NCBI GenBank assembly: GCA_021159825.1
Contig: JAGHDR010000369.1
Span: 1-5,143, forward strand
DNA length: 5,143 nt
DNA from: Deltaproteobacteria bacterium
GTDB lineage: Bacteria; Desulfobacterota; DSM-4660; Desulfatiglandales; Desulfatiglandaceae
Reading direction: 5' to 3'
Shown here piece by piece: positions 1 to 4,629 of the stretch (its first letter is position 1; every line of letters starts with the position of its first letter). The translations under genes were made by a program, and so were the position numbers. The notes under the pieces are model-generated. The model did not search any database, had not been told where the DNA came from, and saw nothing but the letters and a program-made list of their open reading frames with translations.

Positions 1-369
1 CACGTACACTTTGACATTGTTGTAACCCCATTCTTTCGCCAGACCGGCGGATTTAGGACTCATGCCTCATGTGGGACCGCCACAATAGAAAACGAGCATT
101 GTGTTCTTGTCGGCGGGGAGCAATTCTTTGCCCTTTTTTTTCAGCACATTGACGGGGATGGAAACCGCCGTGGGAATGTGTCCGGCAGAAGCGATTTTGG
201 CCGGTCTTGCATCCACCAGGAGATAGTTTCCGGTCTTCGGACCCTTTTCGACCAAGGCAGCCACTTCGGCCGTCTTGATTTCGGTCACGCCTTTCGGGAG
301 GGAAATCAGTGCCTTTTTGATGGAGAGGGCCACATTATCCGGTCCCTCGACCTTATATTTGACCACCAC
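1..369 (-). CDS. Rhodanese-domain sulfurtransferase, probable selenoprotein (UGA at 67-69), partial
   Basis: Rhodanese-like protein that would move sulfane sulfur as a Cys persulfide. Numbering from GTG 369, a typical rhodanese core is visible: LLVDARP at about 50-56, GHIPTAVSIP at about 63-72, and the active-site loop FYCGGPT at 94-100 with catalytic Cys96. The next codon is TGA (67-69), after which the same frame continues GMSPKSAGLAKEWGYNNVKV to the window edge; this matches the rhodanese helix and strand that normally follow the active-site loop. In Cys homologues of this type the position is CGGPTC (recalled family knowledge), so residue 101 is read here as selenocysteine. A SECIS-like hairpin lies at 37-49. 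The start is doubtful: GTG at 367-369 (or 364-366) has no Shine-Dalgarno sequence, and the frame is open upstream to 405, overlapping the preceding ORF in another frame. The C-terminus lies outside the window. The alternative is a nonsense mutation truncating the gene. Confidence 0.85.
37..69 (-). promoter_or_regulatory. Sec-recoding UGA with bacterial SECIS-like hairpin
   Basis: On the minus strand the UGA (67-69) is followed 17 nt later by CGCC (49-46), loop GGUCU (45-41) and GGCG (40-37). This gives a perfect 4-bp GC stem with a 5-nt apical loop starting with GG. About 21 nt separate the UGA from the loop. As I recall the bacterial SECIS consensus, it requires a short upper stem, a small loop with a G in its first two positions, and roughly 16-37 nt between UGA and loop; this element fits. 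Pairing below the core stem is poor (isolated U-A and C-G possibilities only), so the structure is weaker than the best-known examples. SelB binding is inferred. Confidence 0.65.
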
Positions 370-689
370 GGCTGTGAGCTGAGATACGAATAGTGTAACG
401 CATTTTTAGAAATCTCGATGTTAATTTTGTCCCCGTCTTTGGCAATGTGGATATAGTCTTCAAGGATAAGGGTGGCCACAACTTCATCCTTCTTTTCTTC
501 GAACTGCGCCAGCATGTTTTCTAGGGTAAAAAGATTTTCTTCCAGCGCAATCCCGACCTTTTCCAAAGTCCTGTAGTCCCGTGTAAAGTAACGATTGGCA
601 ATCATGACGGCCTGGGATACGTGGGGGCATAAATTGTGGACGCATCCCCGTGAATAGCATTTTCTGAATTCATAGGGTTCGCCATCAAT
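306..689 (-). CDS. Cys-rich protein of unrecognised family, start and 3' end uncertain
   Basis: I do not recognise this family. The frame is open from 716 to the TGA at 306-308. The first ATG is at 603-605, but the sequence upstream of it looks coding and carries a compact cysteine cluster, C-x4-C-x4-C-P-H (CYSRGCVHNLCPH, 623-659), suggesting a metal or Fe-S site or redox thiols. I therefore give the tentative non-AUG start ATT at 687-689, preceded by a weak AAGG; ATG 603-605 is the conservative choice. After the cluster come HVSQAVMIANRYFTRDY and a charged helical stretch (about residues 45-70). Past about 385 the translation turns into W/R/S/P-rich sequence that looks out of frame and overlaps the rhodanese frame, so the last 20-25 residues are probably not real. 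It follows the DsrH-like gene directly and probably shares its transcript. It could be the N-terminal part of a frameshifted fusion with the rhodanese. Confidence 0.5.
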   Translation of the reverse strand: MDGEPYEFRKCYSRGCVHNLCPHVSQAVMIANRYFTRDYRTLEKVGIALEENLFTLENMLAQFEEKKDEVVATLILEDYIHIAKDGDKINIEISKNALHYSYLSSQPWWSNIRSRDRIMWPSPSKRH

Positions 690-702
690 GGTGCCCTTGC
701 TA

Positions 703-882
703 TTACCACCAGCTGATCACATTGTCGTGATCATGTTCAAAAATCAAGTCGATCAGTTGTCCGTAATCCGGTTCTCCCTGGTACAAGGGGAATTCCGTGA
801 TTTCTTTCCCTTCGGAAACGATAGCCGACAGGGTTTGGGTGGTGTCATCCGGTTCAGTTTTATATATGTGCAGGATTTTCAT
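703..882 (-). CDS. DsrH/TusB-like small sulfur-relay protein (59 aa)
   Basis: A complete 59-residue ORF beginning MKILHIYKTEPDD and ending EHDHDNVISWW followed by TAA. The start ATG (880-882) is preceded by AGGAG with about 7 nt spacing, and that Shine-Dalgarno sequence overlaps the TAG stop of the upstream gene, so the two are likely translationally coupled. The N-terminal strand (KILHIYK), the later YGQLIDLIFEHD segment and the aromatic C-terminus resemble the DsrH/TusB fold, whose members open with a short 'hILxxSP' strand and end with a Trp. DsrH/TusB proteins form a complex with DsrE/TusD and DsrF/TusC in sulfur transfer. This protein is much shorter than the usual ~95 aa and has no cysteine, so it cannot carry a persulfide itself and would be structural. 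The assignment rests on pattern and neighbourhood, not strong identity. Confidence 0.6.
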   Translation of the reverse strand: MKILHIYKTEPDDTTQTLSAIVSEGKEITEFPLYQGEPDYGQLIDLIFEHDHDNVISWW

Positions 883-893
883 GGTTAAGGCTC

Positions 894-1187
894 CTAAAAG
901 GGGACGATTAAATCCATCTCTTTGAGTTTATGGCCAATCTCTTCCAGGCTCAGGTATTGAAAGCCGTGCTTTTCCGCGTTGACCTTGTTATTGGAAAAGC
1001 ATTCACATTCCATATCCTCCAGCCATTCCAGGTTCCCCTTGTATTCTTCCGTCATATCCACTTCAATATCCAGAACGAACATGAATGAATACAGGTTTTC
1101 AACAGCCAAGCCCAGGGTGGAACGTGATCCCTCCCAGAGATCTTCTTTCCGGCGTACCAGAAACGCCACATTTTTAACATTCTCCAT
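894..1187 (-). CDS. DsrE/DsrF-like sulfur-relay family protein (97 aa)
   Basis: Small soluble protein beginning [16 protein letters not shown]. It has the layout of a DsrE/DsrF (TusC/TusD)-type domain: a first beta strand (VAFLV), a helix with LGLAVENL at about 25-32, a second strand ([10 protein letters not shown], 34-43), a region with two cysteines (Cys61 and Cys63, ECECFS) where the family often carries its reactive thiol, and a C-terminal strand LIVPF. The start ATG at 1185-1187 has AGGGG about 8 nt upstream, and the gene sits 15 nt after the DsrE-like gene. With its neighbours it probably builds a DsrEFH-like cytoplasmic complex that passes persulfide sulfur between proteins, here perhaps to or from the downstream rhodanese. 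Which of the two Cys is reactive cannot be told from sequence alone. Confidence 0.6.
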   Translation of the reverse strand: MENVKNVAFLVRRKEDLWEGSRSTLGLAVENLYSFMFVLDIEVDMTEEYKGNLEWLEDMECECFSNNKVNAEKHGFQYLSLEEIGHKLKEMDLIVPF

Positions 1188-1202
1188 GATTGTATCCCCT
1201 TT

Positions 1203-1511
1203 CTAGAAAACAATATAACGGTCTTCATCTTCAATCAATTCCCCGTTCCTGGCCTGGGTGGCAAAATCGCTTTCAGCGATCCCCTGAACCGGCGGTTTCA
1301 AACCATGGCTCTCAAATCCTACGCTGCACAGACTCATGGTGGCCATTCCCTCAAGTTCTCCAAACCTCGGGTCTTTGGTCAGTTTCGTACCCAAGTGACT
1401 GAAAAAAATCGTTACATCAACATCGCCCTTGCTTCGCGCTGCCGCGCATAATTTGATGACTTTGTCCAGATGTTGATCGGAACTCACAAAAATCCCCAAA
1501 CGCTTTGCCAT
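1203..1511 (-). CDS. DsrE family protein (102 aa), first gene of the sulfur-relay operon
   Basis: Cytoplasmic DsrE/TusD-type protein beginning MAKRLGIFVSSDQHLDKVIK. The features are a beta strand plus SSDQHLDKVIKLCAAA helix (about 5-25), a second strand and loop DVTIFFSHLGTKL (32-44), the segment MATMSLCSVGFESHGL (56-71) with candidate sulfur-accepting Cys62, and a C-terminal AESDFATQARN...RYIVF typical of this family. Length is normal for the family. Start ATG at 1509-1511 with GGGAG about 7 nt upstream; stop TAG. Unlike DsrE-like selenoproteins reported in some Deltaproteobacteria, the active position here is encoded as Cys. It is the most upstream gene of the leftward cluster, so the promoter should lie in the adjacent divergent intergenic region. 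Family assignment is good; the exact sulfur donor and acceptor are unknown. Confidence 0.75.
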   Translation of the reverse strand: MAKRLGIFVSSDQHLDKVIKLCAAARSKGDVDVTIFFSHLGTKLTKDPRFGELEGMATMSLCSVGFESHGLKPPVQGIAESDFATQARNGELIEDEDRYIVF

Positions 1512-1531
1512 TTTTCTCTCCCGTTTGCTTT

Positions 1532-1561
1532 ATGATATATTTTACAAACTACCTTTTTCAG
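1532..1561 (-). promoter_or_regulatory. Candidate sigma70-type promoter for the dsrE-like operon
   Basis: On the minus strand CTGAAA (1561-1556, 4/6 to TTGACA) is followed after 18 nt by TATCAT (1537-1532, 5/6 to TATAAT), in an AT-rich stretch. Transcription would start near 1524, leaving a short leader that still contains the GGGAG ribosome binding site. No start has been measured; AT-rich DNA gives such matches by chance. Confidence 0.3.
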
Positions 1562-1749
1562 GATTTTACTTCTTTTGTGGGTGAAGACAAGCTCATTTTT
1601 TCATCACGAATGTATGTCGATGGATCCTCCCCAAAACATTCAGCCGTTATTACACAAAAACGATGCCGTCAGAAGTTATTTTCAATAAATGAAGGTGAAT
1701 AAACGCTTTTCCGCTCTTTTCATCGGATCATCTTCCAATATGGACGTCG

Positions 1750-1801
1750 ACATGTTCAATTGTTAAGCAGATATTTCTTTAACATGTGTTAAGCGTTAAA
1801 C
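1750..1801 (+). repeat. ACATGT and TGTTAAGC direct repeats
   Basis: ACATGT occurs at 1750-1755 and 1782-1787; TGTTAAGC occurs at 1761-1768 and 1787-1794, and a related GTTAAAC follows at 1795-1801. The two TGTTAAGC copies are 26 bp apart, about two and a half helical turns, and lie between the inverted GACGTCCA copies. They could be half-sites for a regulator; I recognise no known consensus. Confidence 0.35.
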
Positions 1802-1845
1802 GGTTTATTTGGATGTGAAATCGGGGACGTCCATAAGTTCAAAAG

Positions 1846-1872
1846 TTGACATTGGTCCGAATATGGTTTAAT
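1846..1872 (+). promoter_or_regulatory. Candidate upstream promoter (TTGACA, poor spacer)
   Basis: A perfect TTGACA at 1846-1851 is followed after only 15 nt by TTTAAT (1867-1872, 5/6). The -35 box is ideal but the spacer is shorter than the preferred 17 nt, so this may be a weak or regulated promoter for the FMN-binding gene. Confidence 0.25.
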
Positions 1873-1880
1873 CTCGTAGT

Positions 1881-1906
1881 TTGAAATTTTGACCTCCTGT
1901 TATACT
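1881..1906 (+). promoter_or_regulatory. Candidate extended -10 promoter for the FMN-binding protein gene
   Basis: TGTTATACT at 1898-1906 is a good extended -10 element (TGn followed by TATACT, 5/6). Upstream TTGAAA (1881-1886) is only 14 nt away, so it is a poor -35 box, but extended -10 promoters tolerate that. Transcription would begin near 1913 beside the GACGTCCA copy at 1915-1922, giving a leader of about 50 nt. Confidence 0.4.
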
Positions 1907-1963
1907 TGGCCCGTGACGTCCAACCATGTCTAGTTGAAAATAAACGTAAAGGAGATAACAGCT

Positions 1964-2374
1964 ATGTCTCACATGACAGAACGTATGAAGGAACTCTTTG
2001 ACAAGGTTCCCACCGTGGTGTTGTCAACCGTAAGTGAAGACGGCATACCCAATGCTGTGCCTGTTGGCGCAAAAAAAATTATTGACGATGAAACAATTCT
2101 TATGTCTAACCAGTTTTTCAATAAAACGCTGAACAACATGAGGGCTAATCCACGCGTAGCGGTGACGTTCTGGGAAGGACACGAAGGATACCAACTCAAG
2201 GGGTCTGTCACCATTGAGACCACCGGACAGCGATTTGAAGATACTGCCAGATGGATTGACGAAAAGAGCCGCAAGTCCGGGGTTCCCCGTAAATCCAAGG
2301 GAGCCGTTATCCTGCGGATAGAAGCGATATATGGTCTTGCGCCGGGACCCGGCGCCGGCAAGAAACTGGCATAA
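1964..2374 (+). CDS. Pyridoxamine 5'-phosphate oxidase-like FMN-binding split-barrel protein (136 aa)
   Basis: Small soluble flavin-binding protein of the PNPOx-like split-barrel superfamily. Visible family features are PTVVLSTVSEDGIPNAVPVG (16-35), the usual first strands with a Gly-Pro/Asn turn; ILMSNQFFNKTLNNMRANPRVAVTFW (45-70), the FMN-contacting segment with Lys54 and Asn62-Pro-Arg-Val; and YQLKGSVTI (76-84), the strand with the conserved Lys-Gly. The C-terminus is short and Gly/Pro-rich. ATG 1964 was chosen because AAAGGAG (1948-1954) lies 9 nt upstream; a TTG at 1934 in the same frame lies before this site and is rejected, and ATG 1973 is too far from it. Members of this superfamily are oxidoreductases or flavin carriers with many substrates; no substrate can be assigned. 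It stands alone on the plus strand, divergent from the sulfur-relay operon, so a shared redox or sulfur role is possible but unproven. Confidence 0.88.
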   Translation: MSHMTERMKELFDKVPTVVLSTVSEDGIPNAVPVGAKKIIDDETILMSNQFFNKTLNNMRANPRVAVTFWEGHEGYQLKGSVTIETTGQRFEDTARWIDEKSRKSGVPRKSKGAVILRIEAIYGLAPGPGAGKKLA

Positions 2375-2427
2375 AAGGCCAAACGCATAGGAAAAAGGAT
2401 TGTCGCAACTGCTACAAATGTACGTCC

Positions 2428-2451
2428 CCAACGTTCCCATTAGGGAACTGG
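2428..2451 (+). terminator. Hairpin downstream of the FMN-binding gene, possible weak terminator
   Basis: GTTCCC (2433-2438), loop ATTA, GGGAAC (2443-2448) is a perfect 6-bp inverted repeat, extended by CCA (2428-2430) pairing with TGG (2449-2451) across a 2-nt bulge. It lies 54 nt past the stop codon. No T-run follows on either strand, so it is not a classical intrinsic terminator; an RNA-stabilising hairpin is equally possible. Confidence 0.25.
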
Positions 2452-2600
2452 AAGAAAATAATATACGCATATCGTGCAGAACTTTTGTTCGTCTTCAAGG
2501 CGTGATGGCAGGTGTATAGTGGGCCATGTGCCTGTTATCACAACGTAGAAGTCGGGTAAAAGGGCAAACAGGATGCGTAGATTATTTTTTGGAAGTTCCC

Positions 2601-3806
2601 TTAATTCAGGCGATCCATTTCGACGCCTTTGTTTTTTTGTAGATCCTCCTGAATCTCTTGGAGGTTCAGGTTTTCGGTTAACATGATGTCTACGCCCGCA
2701 TCGGAAAAGACATAACCGGGCCCCTTTCCTTCAAAGCCTTTCGGAGAATAGACCGTATCCACCCCTTTTTCAAGCAACCACTCGCTCACCTTGATCCCTT
2801 TGCCCTTTTCCTCGCCGGCAAAGGGGTTGGTTTCGTAGGCCTCTCTAAGCAGGACCCCGTCGCGTTCCCGGACCCTGGCCACATAGAAGCAGGGCGCCGT
2901 TCCAAAATGTTCGGAGATCCCCTGGTGATCCTTTTTGAGTGGAACGGCCACGGTGCGTGTTTCCCGTTTTTGCGGTGCGTAATGAATCAGGATGTGGTCC
3001 ACATGGGCAACCGCTTCCCGGATATGCTTCTCAATCCTTCGGCTTACCAGGTGGGCCTTTTCAAGATTCCTGGCCTTGATAATGATATCGGCCTCGATAA
3101 ACTTGTACTGGCCCGAGTTTCTTCCCCACAGCCCGTTAATGGCAACCACCCCGGGGTCTTTTAAAATAATGGTTTTCACCTGGTCCAGGGTTTTAAAGTC
3201 CAGGGAGGCATCCAGCAGTACGCGAAAAGCATCGGCAAAAATGCCGGCCCCGGCTTTGAAAACCAGCAGGACCACCACAATGGCCGCAATGCGGTCCAGG
3301 TCCAGACCAAACAGTCCTCCCACAAGTCCGGCTAAAATCACGCATGAGGACATCATGTCCGTTCGTATATGCTTTGCATCCGCAATGAGGCTGGGTGAGC
3401 CGATGGCCGTTCCCTGGCGCAGCTCGTATCTGGAAAAGGCGAATGTAATGGCCATGGCCGCCACCAGGCCCCCCATGGCATAGGGAAGGTATTCCCGCTT
3501 GAGGGTGAAAGGGTTAAAAAAGACCGTTTTGACAATCTCGTACCCCGCCAGGAAAATAAAAAGGGATGTGAGCAGAGAGACAAAGTTCTCCACTTTATAG
3601 AGCCCGTAGGGAAAGTGTTTGGATTTTCGTTTGCTGATTTTGATGCCGGCCAGCACCGTGATGGAACCAATGACATCGGTGGCGGAATGAATGGCATCCG
3701 CTACCAGCGCTACCGAACCGGACAGGACCGCGAGCCCTCCCTTCAAGACCACCAGCAGAACATTGACGCCGATGGAATAAAATCCAATTTTTTCTTTTCG
3801 CGTCAT
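2601..3806 (-). CDS. CDF-family cation efflux transporter with C-terminal NifX/NifB-like domain (401 aa)
   Basis: Inner-membrane metal-cation/proton antiporter. The N-terminal part has the six-helix CDF pattern (segments near 8-28, 31-50, 76-97, 108-127, 152-170, 173-190). Metal-site residues are visible: His40-x3-Asp44 with Asp37 in helix 2 (ALVADAIHSATD) and His146-x3-Asp150 with Asp143 in helix 5 (ADAKHIRTDMMSS). Residues ~206-278 form the cytoplasmic dimerisation domain (ending VDHILIHYAP). An extra domain at ~284-390 (TVAVPLKKDHQGISEHFGTAPCFYV ... GVDTVYSPKGFEGKGPGYVFSDAGVDI) matches the dinitrogenase iron-molybdenum cofactor/NifX-NifB-C fold. The Asp/His pattern is used by Zn/Fe/Mn/Co transporters, so the metal is not fixed; the NifX-like domain hints at iron or an Fe-S-type ligand. 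ATG 3804-3806 overlaps the cyclase stop (ATGA), with GGGAAG about 7 nt upstream inside the cyclase gene. Confidence 0.93.
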   Translation of the reverse strand: MTRKEKIGFYSIGVNVLLVVLKGGLAVLSGSVALVADAIHSATDVIGSITVLAGIKISKRKSKHFPYGLYKVENFVSLLTSLFIFLAGYEIVKTVFFNPFTLKREYLPYAMGGLVAAMAITFAFSRYELRQGTAIGSPSLIADAKHIRTDMMSSCVILAGLVGGLFGLDLDRIAAIVVVLLVFKAGAGIFADAFRVLLDASLDFKTLDQVKTIILKDPGVVAINGLWGRNSGQYKFIEADIIIKARNLEKAHLVSRRIEKHIREAVAHVDHILIHYAPQKRETRTVAVPLKKDHQGISEHFGTAPCFYVARVRERDGVLLREAYETNPFAGEEKGKGIKVSEWLLEKGVDTVYSPKGFEGKGPGYVFSDAGVDIMLTENLNLQEIQEDLQKNKGVEMDRLN

Positions 3807-4483
3807 TCCTGTTCTTCCCTGGGGCTGCCCAGGTTTTCAAGCAGGGCAAAAGAGCCCAGGTTGGGATACAATTGATCATTCAACGCTATGGAAATCCAGC
3901 CTTTTTCTTCGGACACCGCAATCACCAGGGCATCGCTGGCGCGGCTGAGTCCCAGGGCAGCCCGGTGACGGGAGGCCAGACCCAAACGGTCTATTTCTAC
4001 GGAATGGGGGGCCAGGGGCAGCAATACCCCCGCTTTTTGAATGCGGTTATCTCGAATAATCACGGCGCCGTCATGCAGCGGGCTGCCGGGGTAGAACAGG
4101 TTTTCCAGGAGCGGTACACTGATGGGCGCGTCAATATGGATGCCGCCTTCGAGCAGATCGTCCAGGTTGTCGTCCTGGGTGATGGCGATGATGGCCCCGT
4201 GACGCTTTTCGCTGAGTCTGGAAAGGGCCAGGATCACCGGACCCGGTATCTGGATGCCCGGAGAGATCGAACATTTGAGATGTGTCTGCAACAGGGTTTT
4301 TTCCAGTTGGTTGAGTTTTTCACGGATTTCATACAGTTTCTGCAGCAGATTGCTTAACTCCAGGTGTTCCTTGAGGCATGGGATGTCTGCATGGATTCCC
4401 ATAATTCTGGTTTTCAGCGCTTCCAGCTGATCCATGAGCAGGTTCTGATTGTGCAAAGCGGCCGCTTCTTCTTTGGATTCCAT
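3803..4483 (-). CDS. Diadenylate cyclase, soluble DisA_N (DAC) type with N-terminal coiled coil (226 aa)
   Basis: Predicted to make c-di-AMP from two ATP. The DAC domain covers about 75-205: GAIIAITQDDNLDDLLEGG (96-114), the catalytic DGA motif at 138-140 within YPGSPLHDGAVII, the RHR motif at 172-174 within LASRHRAALGLS, and DALVIAVSEEKGWISIA (184-200). Both signature motifs are intact, so activity is expected. Residues 1-66 are a charged, Leu-rich, heptad-like region (DQLEALKTRI ... NLLQKLYEIREKLNQLEKTL), probably a coiled coil. There is no transmembrane segment, unlike CdaA, and no DisA-type DNA-binding domain, so this is a separate soluble architecture, loosely like CdaS with its N-terminal helices. 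ATG 4481-4483 has GGAG 7 nt upstream. The 3' end overlaps the transporter start by four bases, implying translational coupling and a link between c-di-AMP and metal transport. Confidence 0.92.
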   Translation of the reverse strand: MESKEEAAALHNQNLLMDQLEALKTRIMGIHADIPCLKEHLELSNLLQKLYEIREKLNQLEKTLLQTHLKCSISPGIQIPGPVILALSRLSEKRHGAIIAITQDDNLDDLLEGGIHIDAPISVPLLENLFYPGSPLHDGAVIIRDNRIQKAGVLLPLAPHSVEIDRLGLASRHRAALGLSRASDALVIAVSEEKGWISIALNDQLYPNLGSFALLENLGSPREEQE

Positions 4484-4629
4484 TTCCGTGCTCCAAAAAT
4501 GTTTTTTGAGACAACTTGAAAGTCCGTCGCCGTCGCGAACCGTTCAAATCAAGACATCCTTTTATTTAAAGTAATATACAGGTTGTCCATACGTTGAAAT
4601 GAAATACACCATGGTCATATCTTCCGCCA
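4484..4629 (-). other. Spacer between histidine kinase and diadenylate cyclase genes
   Basis: This 146-nt stretch has no convincing ORF, and no hairpin-plus-T-run terminator is visible after the kinase stop. An ACCATGGT palindrome lies at about 4609-4616. AT-rich sequence around 4560-4580 (minus strand) could hold a promoter for the cyclase-transporter pair, but I found no good -35/-10 combination. Whether the kinase is cotranscribed with the cyclase is open. Confidence 0.4.

Larger units (their letters stand above)
1739..1922. repeat. Three copies of GACGTCCA, one inverted (possible operator sites)
   Basis: TATGGACGTC at 1739-1748 is a perfect 10-bp inverted match of GACGTCCATA at 1826-1835, and GACGTCCA recurs at 1915-1922. 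The core GACGTC is itself palindromic. The third copy sits near the expected transcription start of the rightward gene, where a bound repressor could act. Regulation is inference from spacing and repetition. Confidence 0.45.
1512..1963. other. Divergent intergenic region (452 nt) with short repeats
   Basis: No credible gene lies between the leftward dsrE-like operon and the rightward FMN-binding protein gene. The left part (1512-1740) is AT-rich and holds the candidate leftward promoter. The right part holds repeated GACGTCCA elements, two TGTTAAGC copies and candidate rightward promoters. I see no tRNA-like cloverleaf, no CRISPR repeat and no intrinsic terminator. It probably controls both divergent units. 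Confidence 0.6.

Noticed and set aside
400..412. Programmed -1 ribosomal frameshift at the A5 run
   Set aside because: The zero-frame codons TCT AAA AAT do not form an X-XXY-YYZ heptamer with good re-pairing, so an indel or sequence error is more likely than programmed slippage.
703..719. Fusion of the DsrH-like ORF to the Cys-rich ORF by a +1 shift
   Set aside because: The DsrH-like protein already ends naturally at VISWW with TAA, like the Trp-terminated DsrH/TusB family, so separate genes are favoured, though not proven.
1505..1702. Plus-strand 65-codon ORF in the intergenic region
   Set aside because: It begins inside the dsrE-like start region, has no ribosome binding site, and its translation shows no family pattern; probably chance.
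1934..1963. N-terminal extension of the FMN-binding protein from TTG 1934
   Set aside because: The strong AAAGGAG at 1948-1954 lies inside the extension and is ideally placed for ATG 1964.
1969..2470. Two minus-strand ORFs (139 and 148 codons) opposite the FMN-binding gene
   Set aside because: The plus-strand frame has a strong ribosome binding site and recognisable split-barrel motifs; these are shadows.
2992..3483. Plus-strand 163-codon ORF within the CDF transporter
   Set aside because: Antisense to conserved CDF helices and metal-site motifs; no independent support.
3872..4357. Long plus-strand ORF (161 codons) opposite the diadenylate cyclase gene
   Set aside because: It is antisense to a clear DAC domain, and its low-complexity G/Q/V-rich translation is typical of a shadow frame.
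4329..4547. Minus-strand ORF overlapping the cyclase 5' end
   Set aside because: Out of frame with the DAC protein, Arg/Gly/Pro-rich, no ribosome binding site.
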